64,000 bases of DNA from Polaribacter sp. Hel1_33_78 (GTDB lineage: Bacteria > Bacteroidota > Bacteroidia > Flavobacteriales > Flavobacteriaceae). The notes beneath the pieces were generated by a model that searched no databases, had not been told where the DNA came from, and was given only the letters and a program-made list of their open reading frames with translations. The position numbers and the translations under genes are program-made. Shown one piece after another: positions 1-8,611 of this stretch. Location: assembly GCF_900106075.1 (NCBI RefSeq), contig NZ_LT629794.1:1840001-1904000 (forward strand), written 5' to 3'. The number at the start of each line of letters is the position of its first letter. The stretch's first letter is position 1.

Positions 1-196
1 AGGAATAGGAAAAAAATTAATGAATTGTGGTATTGATATATGTAAACAAAATAAGGTAAAAACAATAATTTTAGAATCTAGCAGTAAATTAAAAGATGCT
101 TTAAAAATGTATGAAAAATTCGGTTTTCAACATATAAAAGTTAAAAATACTCACTTTGTAACAGCAGATATAAAAATGGAATTAAAATTAAAATAA
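1..196 (+). CDS. GNAT family N-acetyltransferase, C-terminal end (partial)
   Basis: Open in frame 2 from the left edge of the window to a TAA stop, giving about 64 residues. The visible part starts at GIGKKLM, which fits the acetyl-CoA pyrophosphate-binding loop (motif A) of GNAT enzymes, and continues with LESS and ALKMYEKFGF, the motif B helix and the usual YEKxGF end of the fold. It would transfer an acetyl group from acetyl-CoA to an unknown amine. The stop codon shares one base with the hisIE start (TAATG), so the two are probably translationally coupled and the acetyltransferase sits inside or at the end of a histidine operon. The substrate cannot be told from this fragment. Confidence 0.8.
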   Translation, partial: GIGKKLMNCGIDICKQNKVKTIILESSSKLKDALKMYEKFGFQHIKVKNTHFVTADIKMELKLK

Positions 197-795
197 TGAA
201 TATAGATTTTAATAAAAATAACGACGGATTAGTGCCTGCAATCATTCAAGATGCAATAACAAAAAATGTATTGATGCTCGGTTATATGAATAAAGAAGCT
301 TTTGCTAAAACTAAAGAATCAAAATTAGTCACTTTTTTTAGCAGAACTAAAAATCGTTTGTGGACAAAAGGTGAAGAAAGTGGAAATACTTTGAATTTAG
401 TCGACATAAAATTAGACTGTGATAACGATACATTGTTAATTCAAGTAAATCCAAATGGACCAACCTGTCATAAAGGGACTGATACTTGTTGGAATGAAGA
501 AAATAAATCCAATTACGGTTTCTTTTCAACGTTAGAAAATGTAATTACTGAAAGAGTTTCAAACAAAAATACTCAGAAGTCTTATGTAGCGTCATTATTT
601 GCTAAAGGAATTAATAAAGTAGCTCAAAAAGTAGGTGAGGAGGCTGTAGAGACAGTTATTGAAGCTATGGATAACAATGATGAGTTGTTTTTATATGAAT
701 CAGCAGATTTGATGTTTCATTACTTGATGCTATTACAAGCCAAGGGGTTCACTTTAAAAGATATTGAGGCAGAGTTAAAAAGTAGACATAAATAA
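196..795 (+). CDS. hisIE: Bifunctional phosphoribosyl-AMP cyclohydrolase / phosphoribosyl-ATP pyrophosphatase
   Basis: Catalyses steps 2 and 3 of histidine biosynthesis in the cytoplasm: hydrolysis of PR-ATP to PR-AMP (HisE) and opening of the adenine ring of PR-AMP (HisI). The HisI domain fills residues 1-105, with MLGYMNKEAF, the metal-binding DCDND at 74-78 and the zinc cysteines at 91 and 98 (CHKGTDTC). The HisE domain follows at about 110-199 with the KVGEEAVE helix at 145-152 and a MLLQAKGF end. The length of 199 residues is normal for the fused flavobacterial form. The ATG overlaps the GNAT stop by one base, so this is the promoter-distal end of an operon whose other his genes lie left of the window. 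Confidence 0.95.
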   Translation: MNIDFNKNNDGLVPAIIQDAITKNVLMLGYMNKEAFAKTKESKLVTFFSRTKNRLWTKGEESGNTLNLVDIKLDCDNDTLLIQVNPNGPTCHKGTDTCWNEENKSNYGFFSTLENVITERVSNKNTQKSYVASLFAKGINKVAQKVGEEAVETVIEAMDNNDELFLYESADLMFHYLMLLQAKGFTLKDIEAELKSRHK

Positions 796-808
796 TAATC
801 AGCTTATT

Positions 809-865
809 TCGTCGAGCGCAATCGAAAGATTAATAAATAAAAAATGTTTTTGACTGCGCTTATAC
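809..865. repeat. Degenerate GC-richer intergenic palindrome
   Basis: The gap after hisIE holds GTCGAGCGCAATCGAA (from 811) flanked by TTTCG/CGAAA, and about 30 bases later TGACTGCGCTTA, close to the inverse of the first motif. This resembles the short GTCGAGCGCAGTCGAGA-type palindromes scattered between genes in many flavobacteria. It may help end hisIE transcription; no clear T-run follows. Confidence 0.35.
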
Positions 866-875
866 ATGCATAAAC

Positions 876-2372
876 TTAGGAGTTTATCAAATCTAGAGTG
901 ACCAAATAGACATCCTGTTTGGTCATTTTTGCTTTTAACCAAGCGAAAAAACTCATTATAAAAATATCTTCTTTTTTTCTTTCAATCCAATCAAAAGAAT
1001 CTTCTACTTTTTTATGAAACGCATCAGAAGTCACAATTTCAGGGTTTTTATAATAAGTTTCCACCAATTTTAAGTAGGTAATAACTCTTTCCTGTTTAAT
1101 TTCTTTAAGGTGCTTAAAATAGTTTCTTTTAAAACTTAAAATTCTAGAGTCTACAATATCAATATTTCCTAAATCGATTTGGAGTAAAATTTCTAATATG
1201 CTTTTTTTAATAGTCCAATAAATTCCAGCCTTCTCAATATACCATTTATCTGTGTGATAAAATTTTGAAAATAAACGCTGCGATTCTTTGTACTTTTTTT
1301 GTTGAGAATAAAACACAATTAAAGACAAATAAATATCTAGTTGAGAAACAATATCAATATCCTTTTTATTGATAAAAGGTGTTAATTGGTTTATTGCAAA
1401 ATCTTGATTTTGAATATAATTATGATTTAAAGCTAGCAGTAATCGATACTTTAAATGAAACTCTTTAAAGTATTTGTTGCTGTTTTTATGCATATACAAA
1501 TTCATCAAATCTAAGTAGTTCAAAGAAACTAAAAACTTTTTATTTCTAAATAACGTATTGGCAATTACATACAACACTTTTATATGGTAATACAATTGCT
1601 TGTCTTTTGATTTATGATGTTTTAATATTTCATATGTTTCTAATAAAAAAGGTTCAATATTCCAATATTCATAATTTTGAGATGAAGAGATATTGGTAAT
1701 TTCTATAATTTGATATAACGATTTAAAGGATAAAGAATCAGAAATTGTAATTGAACTCTCTTCTAAAACCTCTTTAATCATTGATTTTATGTCGATAATT
1801 TTATGTTGATGATTTACTTGATTTAATAGAATTCTAATTTTAGCATATGCAATATTTAAATATTCTTCTAACTGATGTTGTTTTTGATTCTCCTTAAATT
1901 TTTCTATTAAATCATCTATATTTAACGTTGAAATATGATGCGTATATTCAATTTTTGTGTGATAAATTTCAGTTAATATTGAAAAGAGTTGATGCTCATT
2001 CGCAATAATTTCGGCTTTCTCTAAAATTTTATAGCCTACTTCATATTGCTCTTTTTGTAGAAAAGTTCTTGCAGATAAAATAAATTTAATGAGTTGTATA
2101 TCAATAGAATTCTCTTCTTTTAAGCTAGAATTTGCAGTAAAATCGATCAAAGATTGAAACAAACGCTTTCTTAAAGCGTGGAATGCTACTTTATTATCCT
2201 TTCGATATAATTGAATACAAATTTCTTTTGATGATACTTCTGAATTGATTAAAAGGTGCACCAATTGTACGTTTTTTGCATCTTTTCTTTTATTCTTTTT
2301 ATGCAAATAACTGACAAAATTTTGTTGTTGTTCTTTAGTAAATGAATTTATTATTTCTCTTAAATCAATCAT
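876..2372 (-). CDS. Uncharacterised large helical protein (possible TPR-like solenoid)
   Basis: A 498-residue soluble protein with no signal peptide and no membrane segment. The sequence is almost all predicted helix, rich in Lys, Leu, Ile and aromatic residues, with repeated helix-pair patterns (for example KILEKAEIIANEH, LLALNHNYIQNQDFAINQL) that suggest a degenerate tetratricopeptide-type scaffold. No catalytic motif is visible. The N-terminus (MIDLREIINSFTKEQQQNF) looks like a true start. It is transcribed alone, convergent to hisIE, with an AT-rich promoter region of about 150 bases upstream. I do not recognise a named family; a protein-binding scaffold role is only an inference from the helical repeats. 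Confidence 0.75.
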   Translation of the reverse strand: MIDLREIINSFTKEQQQNFVSYLHKKNKRKDAKNVQLVHLLINSEVSSKEICIQLYRKDNKVAFHALRKRLFQSLIDFTANSSLKEENSIDIQLIKFILSARTFLQKEQYEVGYKILEKAEIIANEHQLFSILTEIYHTKIEYTHHISTLNIDDLIEKFKENQKQHQLEEYLNIAYAKIRILLNQVNHQHKIIDIKSMIKEVLEESSITISDSLSFKSLYQIIEITNISSSQNYEYWNIEPFLLETYEILKHHKSKDKQLYYHIKVLYVIANTLFRNKKFLVSLNYLDLMNLYMHKNSNKYFKEFHLKYRLLLALNHNYIQNQDFAINQLTPFINKKDIDIVSQLDIYLSLIVFYSQQKKYKESQRLFSKFYHTDKWYIEKAGIYWTIKKSILEILLQIDLGNIDIVDSRILSFKRNYFKHLKEIKQERVITYLKLVETYYKNPEIVTSDAFHKKVEDSFDWIERKKEDIFIMSFFAWLKAKMTKQDVYLVTLDLINS

Positions 2373-2520
2373 TATATCGTCAGTAATATTTAATCAAATA
2401 TATGATATAGTTTGTAAATTATAAATTATTTATTATTTAATTCGTCAGTATTTTTAAAAAATAGATTTTACAGAGTTGTATATATGACGCAAATTTGTAG
2501 TGTAATTAAAAACAAATAGT

Positions 2521-2676
2521 ATGAAACAAGATCTAAAAAAAATAATCGTAATCGTGGCATTTGCAATAGGTGTTATAGGATTTAATTCCATTAAAAAAAC
2601 AACTGAAAATCAAATATCAAAAGGCATCAATTTTATATGTAAAAATTCTGAAAAGGGAATCACTATTAATTACTAA
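2521..2676 (+). CDS. Small membrane or exported peptide, 51 residues
   Basis: A short ORF starting ATGAAACAAGAT encodes MKQDLKKIIVIVAFAIGVIG followed by a polar tail with one Cys. The Lys-rich start and 13-residue hydrophobic stretch look like a signal anchor. It stands 38 bases upstream of the YiaA-like gene on the same strand, so the two could be co-transcribed. No family is recognised. The coding call rests on the clean start, hydrophobic pattern and spacing only. Confidence 0.5.
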   Translation: MKQDLKKIIVIVAFAIGVIGFNSIKKTTENQISKGINFICKNSEKGITINY

Positions 2677-2714
2677 TTATCAAATTATTACTACTAATTA
2701 TTAAACTAAACATT

Positions 2715-3203
2715 ATGGATTATCAAACTACAGCTTCTACAAATGAAGGAACAAAAAAACAAACAAAAACAAACAAATTAAAAAACAAATTCAACATGAA
2801 ACCAACATCAGCCTATATTGGCGCAACTTGGGGAGTAGTTATTATTGGATTGCTATCTTACTGTATTGGTTTGTGGAACGCAAATATGGAGCTCAACGAA
2901 AAAGGATATTATTTTGCCATTCTTTTAATGGGAATTTATGCTGTTATTTCGTTGCAAAAAGCAATTAGAGACAAGGCCGAAAATATTAAAGTAAGTGATA
3001 TTTATTATGGCATAAGCTGGGTTATTGTTATCACTTCTTTACTTTTATTAATTATAGGTTTAAGAAATGCAGACTTGTTATTAAGTGAAAAAGGATTTTA
3101 TGCTATTTCATTTCTGTTGAGTCTTTTTGGTGCCATTACGGTTCAAAAAAATATTAGAGATATTGATTTTACCAACGCTAAAAATGAAGAAGAAAATAGT
3201 TAG
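2715..3203 (+). CDS. YiaA/YiaB family inner-membrane protein
   Basis: A 162-residue protein with a polar Lys/Asn/Thr-rich N-terminal tail (1-30) followed by two tandem copies of the YiaA/B two-helix unit. Each copy has a hydrophobic helix (GATWGVVIIGLLSYCIGLWN; GISWVIVITSLLLLIIGLRN), then a conserved NAxxxLxEKGxY turn, a second hydrophobic helix and a QKxIRD end. Four membrane segments in total. The family is of unknown function; E. coli YiaA has the same duplicated layout. The internal repeat is clear by eye. Two hairpins, the second a good intrinsic terminator, follow the stop codon. Confidence 0.85.
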   Translation: MDYQTTASTNEGTKKQTKTNKLKNKFNMKPTSAYIGATWGVVIIGLLSYCIGLWNANMELNEKGYYFAILLMGIYAVISLQKAIRDKAENIKVSDIYYGISWVIVITSLLLLIIGLRNADLLLSEKGFYAISFLLSLFGAITVQKNIRDIDFTNAKNEEENS

Positions 3204-3226
3204 TTTGATAATGGTTTTGTAAACCA

Positions 3227-3256
3227 AAACCTCATAAGTGTAGGCTTGTGAGGTTT
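3227..3256. terminator. Hairpin between yiaA-like gene and TMEM175-like gene
   Basis: AAACCTCATAAG and CTTGTGAGGTTT pair over 12 positions (one G-T) around a 6-base loop. It has no T-run on the plus strand and sits just upstream of a stronger terminator, so it may act for minus-strand transcription or simply reinforce the next hairpin. Confidence 0.45.
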
Positions 3257-3263
3257 AAAAAAC

Positions 3264-3290
3264 AACCCTCGCCATTGGCGAGGGTTTTCT
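3264..3290 (+). terminator. Intrinsic terminator after the YiaA-like gene
   Basis: A perfect GC-rich stem (AACCCTCGCC, loop ATT, GGCGAGGGTT) is followed by TTTTCTAATTTTT. Position 60 bases after the YiaA-like stop codon fits a rho-independent terminator for that gene. Confidence 0.85.
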
Positions 3291-3395
3291 AATTTTTAAT
3301 AGAATAGAAAGTTTAATACTCATTCATTAGAATTACCTCTAAGTTTGGATAGTTTTCTTTAAATTCTTTTTATAAACCAATTTTCATGAATTTCC

Positions 3396-3836
3396 CTAAT
3401 GTTGGCGTAATTCCTGTTTTACCTTTTTCTTTTTTAACAATAGGTTAAAAAAACCGATTGCTGATAAACTAAAACAGTAAAAAGCAAATAAACCTTGATA
3501 AGTAAACCCTTTTACATAAAACGCTGTTGAGAATGGTAGTAGTAAAATAAAAAAAAGAAGTAAGAAGTTATCCCACAATATTTTACTATCTATTGTAGAT
3601 GAAAATTTAAAAATTCTCATATTAGCTTTCCAATATAAAGCAGTAACCATAAAACTAACAATTAAACCAATATAACTGGGAATCCTATTTTGTAAAATTT
3701 GTACTGTATTGCCAGTTTGAAGTTCTTTATTGCCAGGAATAAATACTTCAAGAACTAATAAAGGCATCGCAATGGAGAATACTGCATCGCTAAAGCTATG
3801 GACTCTTGACTTATCATAATTTTCATTTTCAATCAT
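3396..3836 (-). CDS. TMEM175-like (DUF1211) membrane channel, C-terminally shortened
   Basis: The N-terminus SRVHSFSDAVFSIAMPLLVLE carries the hallmark RxxxFSDxVF signature of TMEM175 potassium-channel subunits, where the Phe-Ser-Asp motif of helix 1 lines the pore. About four hydrophobic helices follow (11-35, 50-70, 83-105, 108-130). Bacterial members usually have about 190-200 residues and six helices, whereas this one stops at 146 in a Lys-rich stretch. In the next frame downstream (3417 to 3313) a coding-like remnant reads on, with one internal TAA at 3370-3372, ending in NYPNLEVILMNEY. That suggests a frameshift at the A-rich run or a deletion fusing two genes. Function of the short form is doubtful. 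Confidence 0.65.
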   Translation of the reverse strand: MIENENYDKSRVHSFSDAVFSIAMPLLVLEVFIPGNKELQTGNTVQILQNRIPSYIGLIVSFMVTALYWKANMRIFKFSSTIDSKILWDNFLLLFFILLLPFSTAFYVKGFTYQGLFAFYCFSLSAIGFFNLLLKKKKVKQELRQH

Positions 3837-3894
3837 AATTTAATTTATTCTTCTCGGACTAACATTTTTTTTTAAATACAATACTTAATAATAG

Positions 3895-3902
3895 TACTTT
3901 TG
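3895..3902 (+). promoter_or_regulatory. Bacteroidota-type -7 element TACTTTTG
   Basis: Matches the TAnnTTTG -7 consensus and lies 19 bases before the TTG start of the EamA transporter, the expected distance for a short leader. A clear -33 TTG at ideal spacing was not seen. Confidence 0.55.
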
Positions 3903-3920
3903 TGAAAATAATTTAATTAA

Positions 3921-4808
3921 TTGAAAAATTCAAAAACACTTATAATTTTAGCGTTTATAGCTATTTATTTTATTTGGGGGTCTACCTATTTATTTAATAA
4001 AATTGCGGTTACAGAATTACCACCATTCTTTTTAGCTTCCATTCGTTTTTTTGTTGCGGGCATACTAATGTCTGGTCTAGCTTTACTTTCAAAGCAAAAA
4101 TTAGCTATTTCTAAAAAGCAATTATCAAACTCAGTGATAGCAGCATTCTTCTTTATGGTTTATGGAAATGGTGTTTTCGTTTGGGCTCTAAAATTTGTTG
4201 ATAGTGGTTTTGGAGCACTATTGGCATCTACACAGCCTTTATTTGTTTTGTTTTTATTAAGATTGATCGATAGAAAACCCTTTCAAAAAAAATCACTAAT
4301 TGGTGTGGCTTTGGGCATGATAGGAATGTATTTATTAGTAAGTCAGGTAGAATTAAGAGCCTCTGAAGGAAGTTTACTGGGTATTTTTATGATACTAACT
4401 TGCGTCTTAAGCTGGAGCTATGGTAGTGTTTTTGTTTCAAAAGCGGATTTACCTAAAAGTTTTATGGTAAGCACGGGTTACCAAATGTTAGCAGCGAGTT
4501 TTATTTTATTCATAGTTAGTATTAGTTTAAATGAACAATGGAGCTCTCCATTAACTTGGAGTACAAATGTTCAAATATCAATGCTAATACTAATTGTTTT
4601 TGGAGGTATTTTTGCTTTTACAGCCTTTAATTATTTATTAAAAGTAGTTTCACCAGAAAAGGTTTCAACTTCAGCTTACGTAAATCCAGTCATTGCTTTG
4701 TTTATGGGATGGTATTTTTTAGATGAAGTTTTATCAACACAATCCGTCATAGCATCGGTTGTTTTATTGACGGGTGTTTATTTTATTACTTCTAGAAAAA
4801 GGAAATAG
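3921..4808 (+). CDS. EamA/DMT family metabolite transporter
   Basis: A 295-residue inner-membrane protein with ten predicted helices in two EamA halves (about 5-138 and 150-293). The first half opens with IAIYFIWGSTYLFNKIA and the second with WSYGSVFVSKAD, the paired start-of-repeat pattern of drug/metabolite transporters; the end of each half has the SExxxxLF/DEVLS type hairpin (LDEVLSTQSVIASVVLLTGV). Substrate cannot be predicted. TTG is taken as the start because it follows the -7 element at the right distance and begins the protein just before helix 1. The gene faces a second, unrelated EamA gene across a 91-base gap. Confidence 0.85.
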   Translation: MKNSKTLIILAFIAIYFIWGSTYLFNKIAVTELPPFFLASIRFFVAGILMSGLALLSKQKLAISKKQLSNSVIAAFFFMVYGNGVFVWALKFVDSGFGALLASTQPLFVLFLLRLIDRKPFQKKSLIGVALGMIGMYLLVSQVELRASEGSLLGIFMILTCVLSWSYGSVFVSKADLPKSFMVSTGYQMLAASFILFIVSISLNEQWSSPLTWSTNVQISMLILIVFGGIFAFTAFNYLLKVVSPEKVSTSAYVNPVIALFMGWYFLDEVLSTQSVIASVVLLTGVYFITSRKRK

Positions 4809-4899
4809 AAAATACTTAGAATTCCTATTAAAACCGAATGCACTTAAAATTGGCATTCATTTTCGAATAAATTTGTGTTTAGCTTTTATGCTTTTGTAA

Positions 4900-5799
4900 C
4901 TATGAAAATAGAATCAAAAAAACACCTATTAAAATCCCAAAAAGAGGAACTAATTTTTTGCGCTTATTTTGTTCTTTAAAAATGACGCCACCAGCAACAA
5001 CAGCTATCAATATTTGACTTCTTTTTATGGCAGATAATAATAATATAAGGGCCTCTGGGTCCTGCAGCGCTTTAAAATAAAAGTAATCTGCTGTTTGCAA
5101 TAATATTCCAACTGCAGGTATAGACCATCTCCATTTAAAAACTTTTCTTTTTGCTGCGAAAGGAAACCATGTCAAAGATAATATTACAAATAAAACAAGC
5201 ACGGTGTAAAAGCAAAACCAAAATTGCAATGTTTGCGGATTTAAAGCTAAATTCTGAATTAAAAATTTGTCGTATAAACCGCTTGAAGCTCCTAAAAAAG
5301 TAGCCCCAATAATAGCATAAATCCATTTGTTCTTTTTAAAATGAATTCCTTCTTTTTTTCCTATTCTAGAATATAATAATACGGATGTTATAATAAGAAT
5401 AAAACCAATCCATTGTAGATAACTTGGTCTTTCTTGATAAATAATTAGTGCACCAATAAAAGTAAAAAAAGGACCTGCAGAACGAATTGGAGTTACAATT
5501 GTGATGGGTAAATGTTTTAATGCTTGATAAGCCAAAATCCAAGAAGATGCCATTATCATAGACTTTATAACTATAAATCCATGAGTTTTCCAAGTAATAT
5601 CTGTAATATAGAAACCTATTTTCAGCATATAGTCAGGATACCAAATGGACCCCACATAAAAAGGAACAATTAATATAAAACCCGCAGAAATAGTGCCCAA
5701 CAAAACAGGAAAAACTTCATTTCCCTGCAGTGCATGCTTTTTACATAAATTGTGTAACCCTAAAAATAGAGCAGCTAAAAGTCCTAAGTACATCCACAT
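4900..5799 (-). CDS. EamA/DMT family transporter
   Basis: A 299-residue membrane protein with ten helices; it starts directly in helix 1 (MWMYLGLLAALFLGLHNLCKKHAL) and shows the EamA features PITIVTPIRSAGPFFTFIGA and QERPSYLQWIGFILI at the end of the first half, and LLSAIKRSQILIAVVAGGVIFKEQ in the second. Sequence is not closely similar to the EamA gene facing it, so they are not a recent duplication. Likely exports or imports a small metabolite; the substrate is unknown. Confidence 0.85.
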   Translation of the reverse strand: MWMYLGLLAALFLGLHNLCKKHALQGNEVFPVLLGTISAGFILIVPFYVGSIWYPDYMLKIGFYITDITWKTHGFIVIKSMIMASSWILAYQALKHLPITIVTPIRSAGPFFTFIGALIIYQERPSYLQWIGFILIITSVLLYSRIGKKEGIHFKKNKWIYAIIGATFLGASSGLYDKFLIQNLALNPQTLQFWFCFYTVLVLFVILSLTWFPFAAKRKVFKWRWSIPAVGILLQTADYFYFKALQDPEALILLLSAIKRSQILIAVVAGGVIFKEQNKRKKLVPLFGILIGVFLILFS

Positions 5800-5959
5800 A
5801 ATGCGCGCGAAGATACTAGAATGAAAAAAATACTTAACAGTAATTAATTAATAATATTTAAATTATTTTTTAACAAGATTAAACTCATTTTATTTTGAAC
5901 TAATCACTAGTTAGTTAACTAAAAATTAATCAAGAATGCAGTATCATAAATTGTTTATT

Positions 5960-6862
5960 CTAATCAAAATGAAGTCTGTAAAACAGCTCTATTTTAAAAA
6001 TAGCGCCATCTGAAAAGCCTTCATTTAACCGTGTTCTGTTATCCCCAAAATAAAAAGAGGTAACAGCCAAGTCTATTTTATCATCAGCATCAAACACTTT
6101 ATAGTTTCTTCCAAAAGCATATCCCAGTTTAGTATTTAAATATAACGATTTACTCATTTTAAATCTTAAATAGGGCGCAAATTCAATAGAATTTTTAGAA
6201 ACATAAGCACCATTATTACTGTAATTTTGATTATTTAAATTATAACTAGTACCTATGCCATCAAATCTAAATCCTAACCAGAATTTCTTATTTAACTCAT
6301 AATTAATATCTGCTAGAAATGGCAATGTGAGTTTAGTTTCAAATTTTTTATTAGGACTTAAATAATATAAACCAAAAATTGGAATTACTGCCAATCCAAA
6401 TTCTTCAGTATTCACAAATACTCCGTATTTATATTTTAAGTTTGTGCGCTTTTTTTTAATAAATAAAGATAAAAAACCTAGCTGTAAATTATCACTAGAA
6501 AGTGCAAGATTATCTGAGGAAATTTTAGGATAAACCATAAATGTAGCTGACCATTTATCGTTAAACGTTTTATTAATTCCTAGATTAAACCCTAAAACTT
6601 GTAAATTTGAATTAGATACATTAGCATCTAAACTTACCCTTGTTTTGTTTGCAAAAAGACCTGTTAATAAAATTGTTTTTTTACTCAGTACTACTGGAAA
6701 ATTAACTTCTAAATTTAACTCATTTACTGCAGTTTGGTCATTTGATACTTTAAAATTGTTTGCTGGGGTATCTATATATGTTAAATTTGCAATATCAAAA
6801 TAATTTTGTGAGGCTCCTTGAAATACAATACAGAAAAATGCAATACTTAAAATATACTTCAT
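5960..6862 (-). CDS. DUF6268 family outer-membrane beta-barrel protein
   Basis: A cleavable signal peptide (MKYILSIAFFCIVFQGASQ) is followed by a 280-residue chain of alternating polar and hydrophobic strands with frequent Asn and aromatic residues at strand ends, ending in LFYRLHFD with a terminal aromatic pair as in outer-membrane barrels. The pattern of short turns (NLQVLGFNLGINKTFNDKWSATFMVYPKIS) matches the DUF6268 family. Role unknown; a structural or transport role in the outer membrane is inferred from the fold. Transcribed alone. Confidence 0.75.
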   Translation of the reverse strand: MKYILSIAFFCIVFQGASQNYFDIANLTYIDTPANNFKVSNDQTAVNELNLEVNFPVVLSKKTILLTGLFANKTRVSLDANVSNSNLQVLGFNLGINKTFNDKWSATFMVYPKISSDNLALSSDNLQLGFLSLFIKKKRTNLKYKYGVFVNTEEFGLAVIPIFGLYYLSPNKKFETKLTLPFLADINYELNKKFWLGFRFDGIGTSYNLNNQNYSNNGAYVSKNSIEFAPYLRFKMSKSLYLNTKLGYAFGRNYKVFDADDKIDLAVTSFYFGDNRTRLNEGFSDGAIFKIELFYRLHFD

Positions 6863-7057
6863 TTCTTTTTTTTGTGCAAGATACTATTATTACCAGGAGC
6901 ATAATTATATATCTTAATTACACAAAATACTACGCTTTCTTTCTTTTAGAAAAATATTTTTTTTTAAAAAAATTAGTATTACTTAAAATTGTTTGTAAAC
7001 AATCTAGTGATTAACAATATTAAAGTCCTTTTTAAATAAATAAAATAAACGTTATTA

Positions 7058-7804
7058 CTATTTTAAATTCTTAAGTTTTATCGGTTTTAATTGAATAACA
7101 CCAAATGTATTTAATAGTTTAATTATTAAATAAGTTATATCAATCTCATACCATTTTACACCAAAATTAGCCCTACTGGCATGTTTATGATGATTATTAT
7201 GATATCCTTCTCCCATCATTAAAAAATCAAAACGAAAGAGATTTTTACTCGTGTTTTTCATTTTATAATTGACATAACCATAAATATGACCAAACCAGTT
7301 GATGATTACACCATGGATCGGCGCCATTAAAAATGTTATCGGTAATAATAGCCATTGCCACCAAGCGGTCGCAAAGAATGCAAAGAATAAAATATAACCC
7401 GTAATCCAGAGTAGGCGAGAAAAACGAGAACCAGCAAACAAATCAAAAGATTTCCATTGAGGCACATTTTTAGTAAAACGATCATCAATAAAAATACGTT
7501 GATTATTGATGTCTTGATAAGTGTTTTTTGTTTTCCACATCATGGCAAACATATTAGGATCATGCGATGGAGAATGTGGATCCTTTTCCGTATCTGTATA
7601 TGCATGGTGCATACGATGCATAATTCCATAACCATAAGCACTTAAATAACTGGACCCTTGAAAAATCCAAGTTAAAATAAATGCAATTTTTTCCATGGTT
7701 TTGGACATGGTAAACACTTGGTGTGCCGCATACCGATGTAAAAAGAACGATTGAAAAAACAGACCTCCATACCAAAGCACTAAAACGAAAGTAACAATAA
7801 GCAT
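7058..7804 (-). CDS. Fatty-acid (acyl-CoA delta-9 type) desaturase
   Basis: An integral membrane di-iron desaturase that places a double bond in acyl chains, controlling membrane fluidity. The three histidine boxes are all present: HRYAAH, HRMHH and HNNHH (in GEGYHNNHHKHASRANF). Hydrophobic pairs surround residues 5-45 and 125-165. I prefer the ATG at 7802-7804, which begins directly at the first membrane helix as in relatives; an in-frame ATG 33 bases upstream (7837) would add MSNYLCQKNKE. The gene lies 28-61 bases behind a Crp/Fnr gene on the same strand, suggesting co-transcription or control by it. Confidence 0.9.
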   Translation of the reverse strand: MLIVTFVLVLWYGGLFFQSFFLHRYAAHQVFTMSKTMEKIAFILTWIFQGSSYLSAYGYGIMHRMHHAYTDTEKDPHSPSHDPNMFAMMWKTKNTYQDINNQRIFIDDRFTKNVPQWKSFDLFAGSRFSRLLWITGYILFFAFFATAWWQWLLLPITFLMAPIHGVIINWFGHIYGYVNYKMKNTSKNLFRFDFLMMGEGYHNNHHKHASRANFGVKWYEIDITYLIIKLLNTFGVIQLKPIKLKNLK

Positions 7805-7865
7805 CTCTTTATTTTTTTGACAAAGATAGTTCGACACTATAAGCGAAACAATGAACCTAAATCAA

Positions 7866-8480
7866 TTAAATTCGTTTTCTAATTCGACTTAACGCCTGTG
7901 CCGTAACTCCTATATAAGAACTAATATATTTGAGTGGAATAACTTTCAAAAGCTCTGGACGCTCTTTAAATAATTTCAAATAACGTTCTTCTGCAGTAAG
8001 ATTCAAAAGATTTTGTTCTCGTTTAGATTTTATTAAAAAAAGACGTTCTGCTGTTAATCTGCCAATAAGATTACCGATTTGAGTTGTTTTATAAACTGCT
8101 TGTAAATCATTATAAGAAATACTTAAAAGAGTTGTTTCGGTCAATGCTTGTAATTGATATGCTGATGGTCTTTGTGTTAAAAAAGAATCATAGGCACTAA
8201 TAAACTGATCTTTAAAACTAAATCCAAACGTGATTTCTTTTTCTGGATTTTCTTTGGGAAGATATAATCGAACAACACCATATTCAATAAAAGAAATATA
8301 ATTTTCTATCTCATTTAGTTTTAAAAAAATAGTTTTTTTTTGAATGACACGACGATGTAACTTTGAAGTAAAAAAATCCCAATCTGATTTAGATATTGTT
8401 GCTATTTGATCTAAGTATGCTTTTATCTGTTGCAAATCTTTTATTCCTATTGATTTATAAATACAAATATAAGGATTCAT
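7866..8480 (-). CDS. Crp/Fnr family transcriptional regulator
   Basis: A 204-residue regulator: cyclic-nucleotide-type beta-barrel at about 35-125 (FLKLNEIENYISFIEYGVVRLYL, then SAYDSFL), dimer helix, then a C-terminal winged HTH ending PLKYISSYIGVTAQALSRIRKRI, the typical flavobacterial Crp end. The cAMP-contact Arg/Glu pair of E. coli Crp is not evident, so the ligand is unknown. It precedes the desaturase on the same strand and may control membrane lipid composition; that link is inferred from position only. Confidence 0.88.
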   Translation of the reverse strand: MNPYICIYKSIGIKDLQQIKAYLDQIATISKSDWDFFTSKLHRRVIQKKTIFLKLNEIENYISFIEYGVVRLYLPKENPEKEITFGFSFKDQFISAYDSFLTQRPSAYQLQALTETTLLSISYNDLQAVYKTTQIGNLIGRLTAERLFLIKSKREQNLLNLTAEERYLKLFKERPELLKVIPLKYISSYIGVTAQALSRIRKRI

Positions 8481-8588
8481 AAAAACTGCACTAAAAGAAA
8501 TGTAAGTATATAATTGTTATTTTATTTTCAAATGAAACATTTTAAATTCACAAGTAATTATTTGTCCATTTTACAAGAACGTTATCAG

Positions 8589-8596
8589 TACCTTTG
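8589..8596 (+). promoter_or_regulatory. -7 element TACCTTTG of the helicase operon
   Basis: A TAnnTTTG match with a TTTG about 24 bases upstream (8561) as a slightly distant -33. A TTG codon that could extend the helicase reading frame (8594) lies inside this element, so the real start must be the ATG at 8612. Confidence 0.65.
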
Positions 8597-8611
8597 CAAA
8601 AATTTTATTTA

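Noticed and set aside
8594..8611. Upstream TTG start for the first DEAD helicase
   Set aside because: The TTG is part of the -7 promoter element TACCTTTG, so it cannot be in the mRNA.
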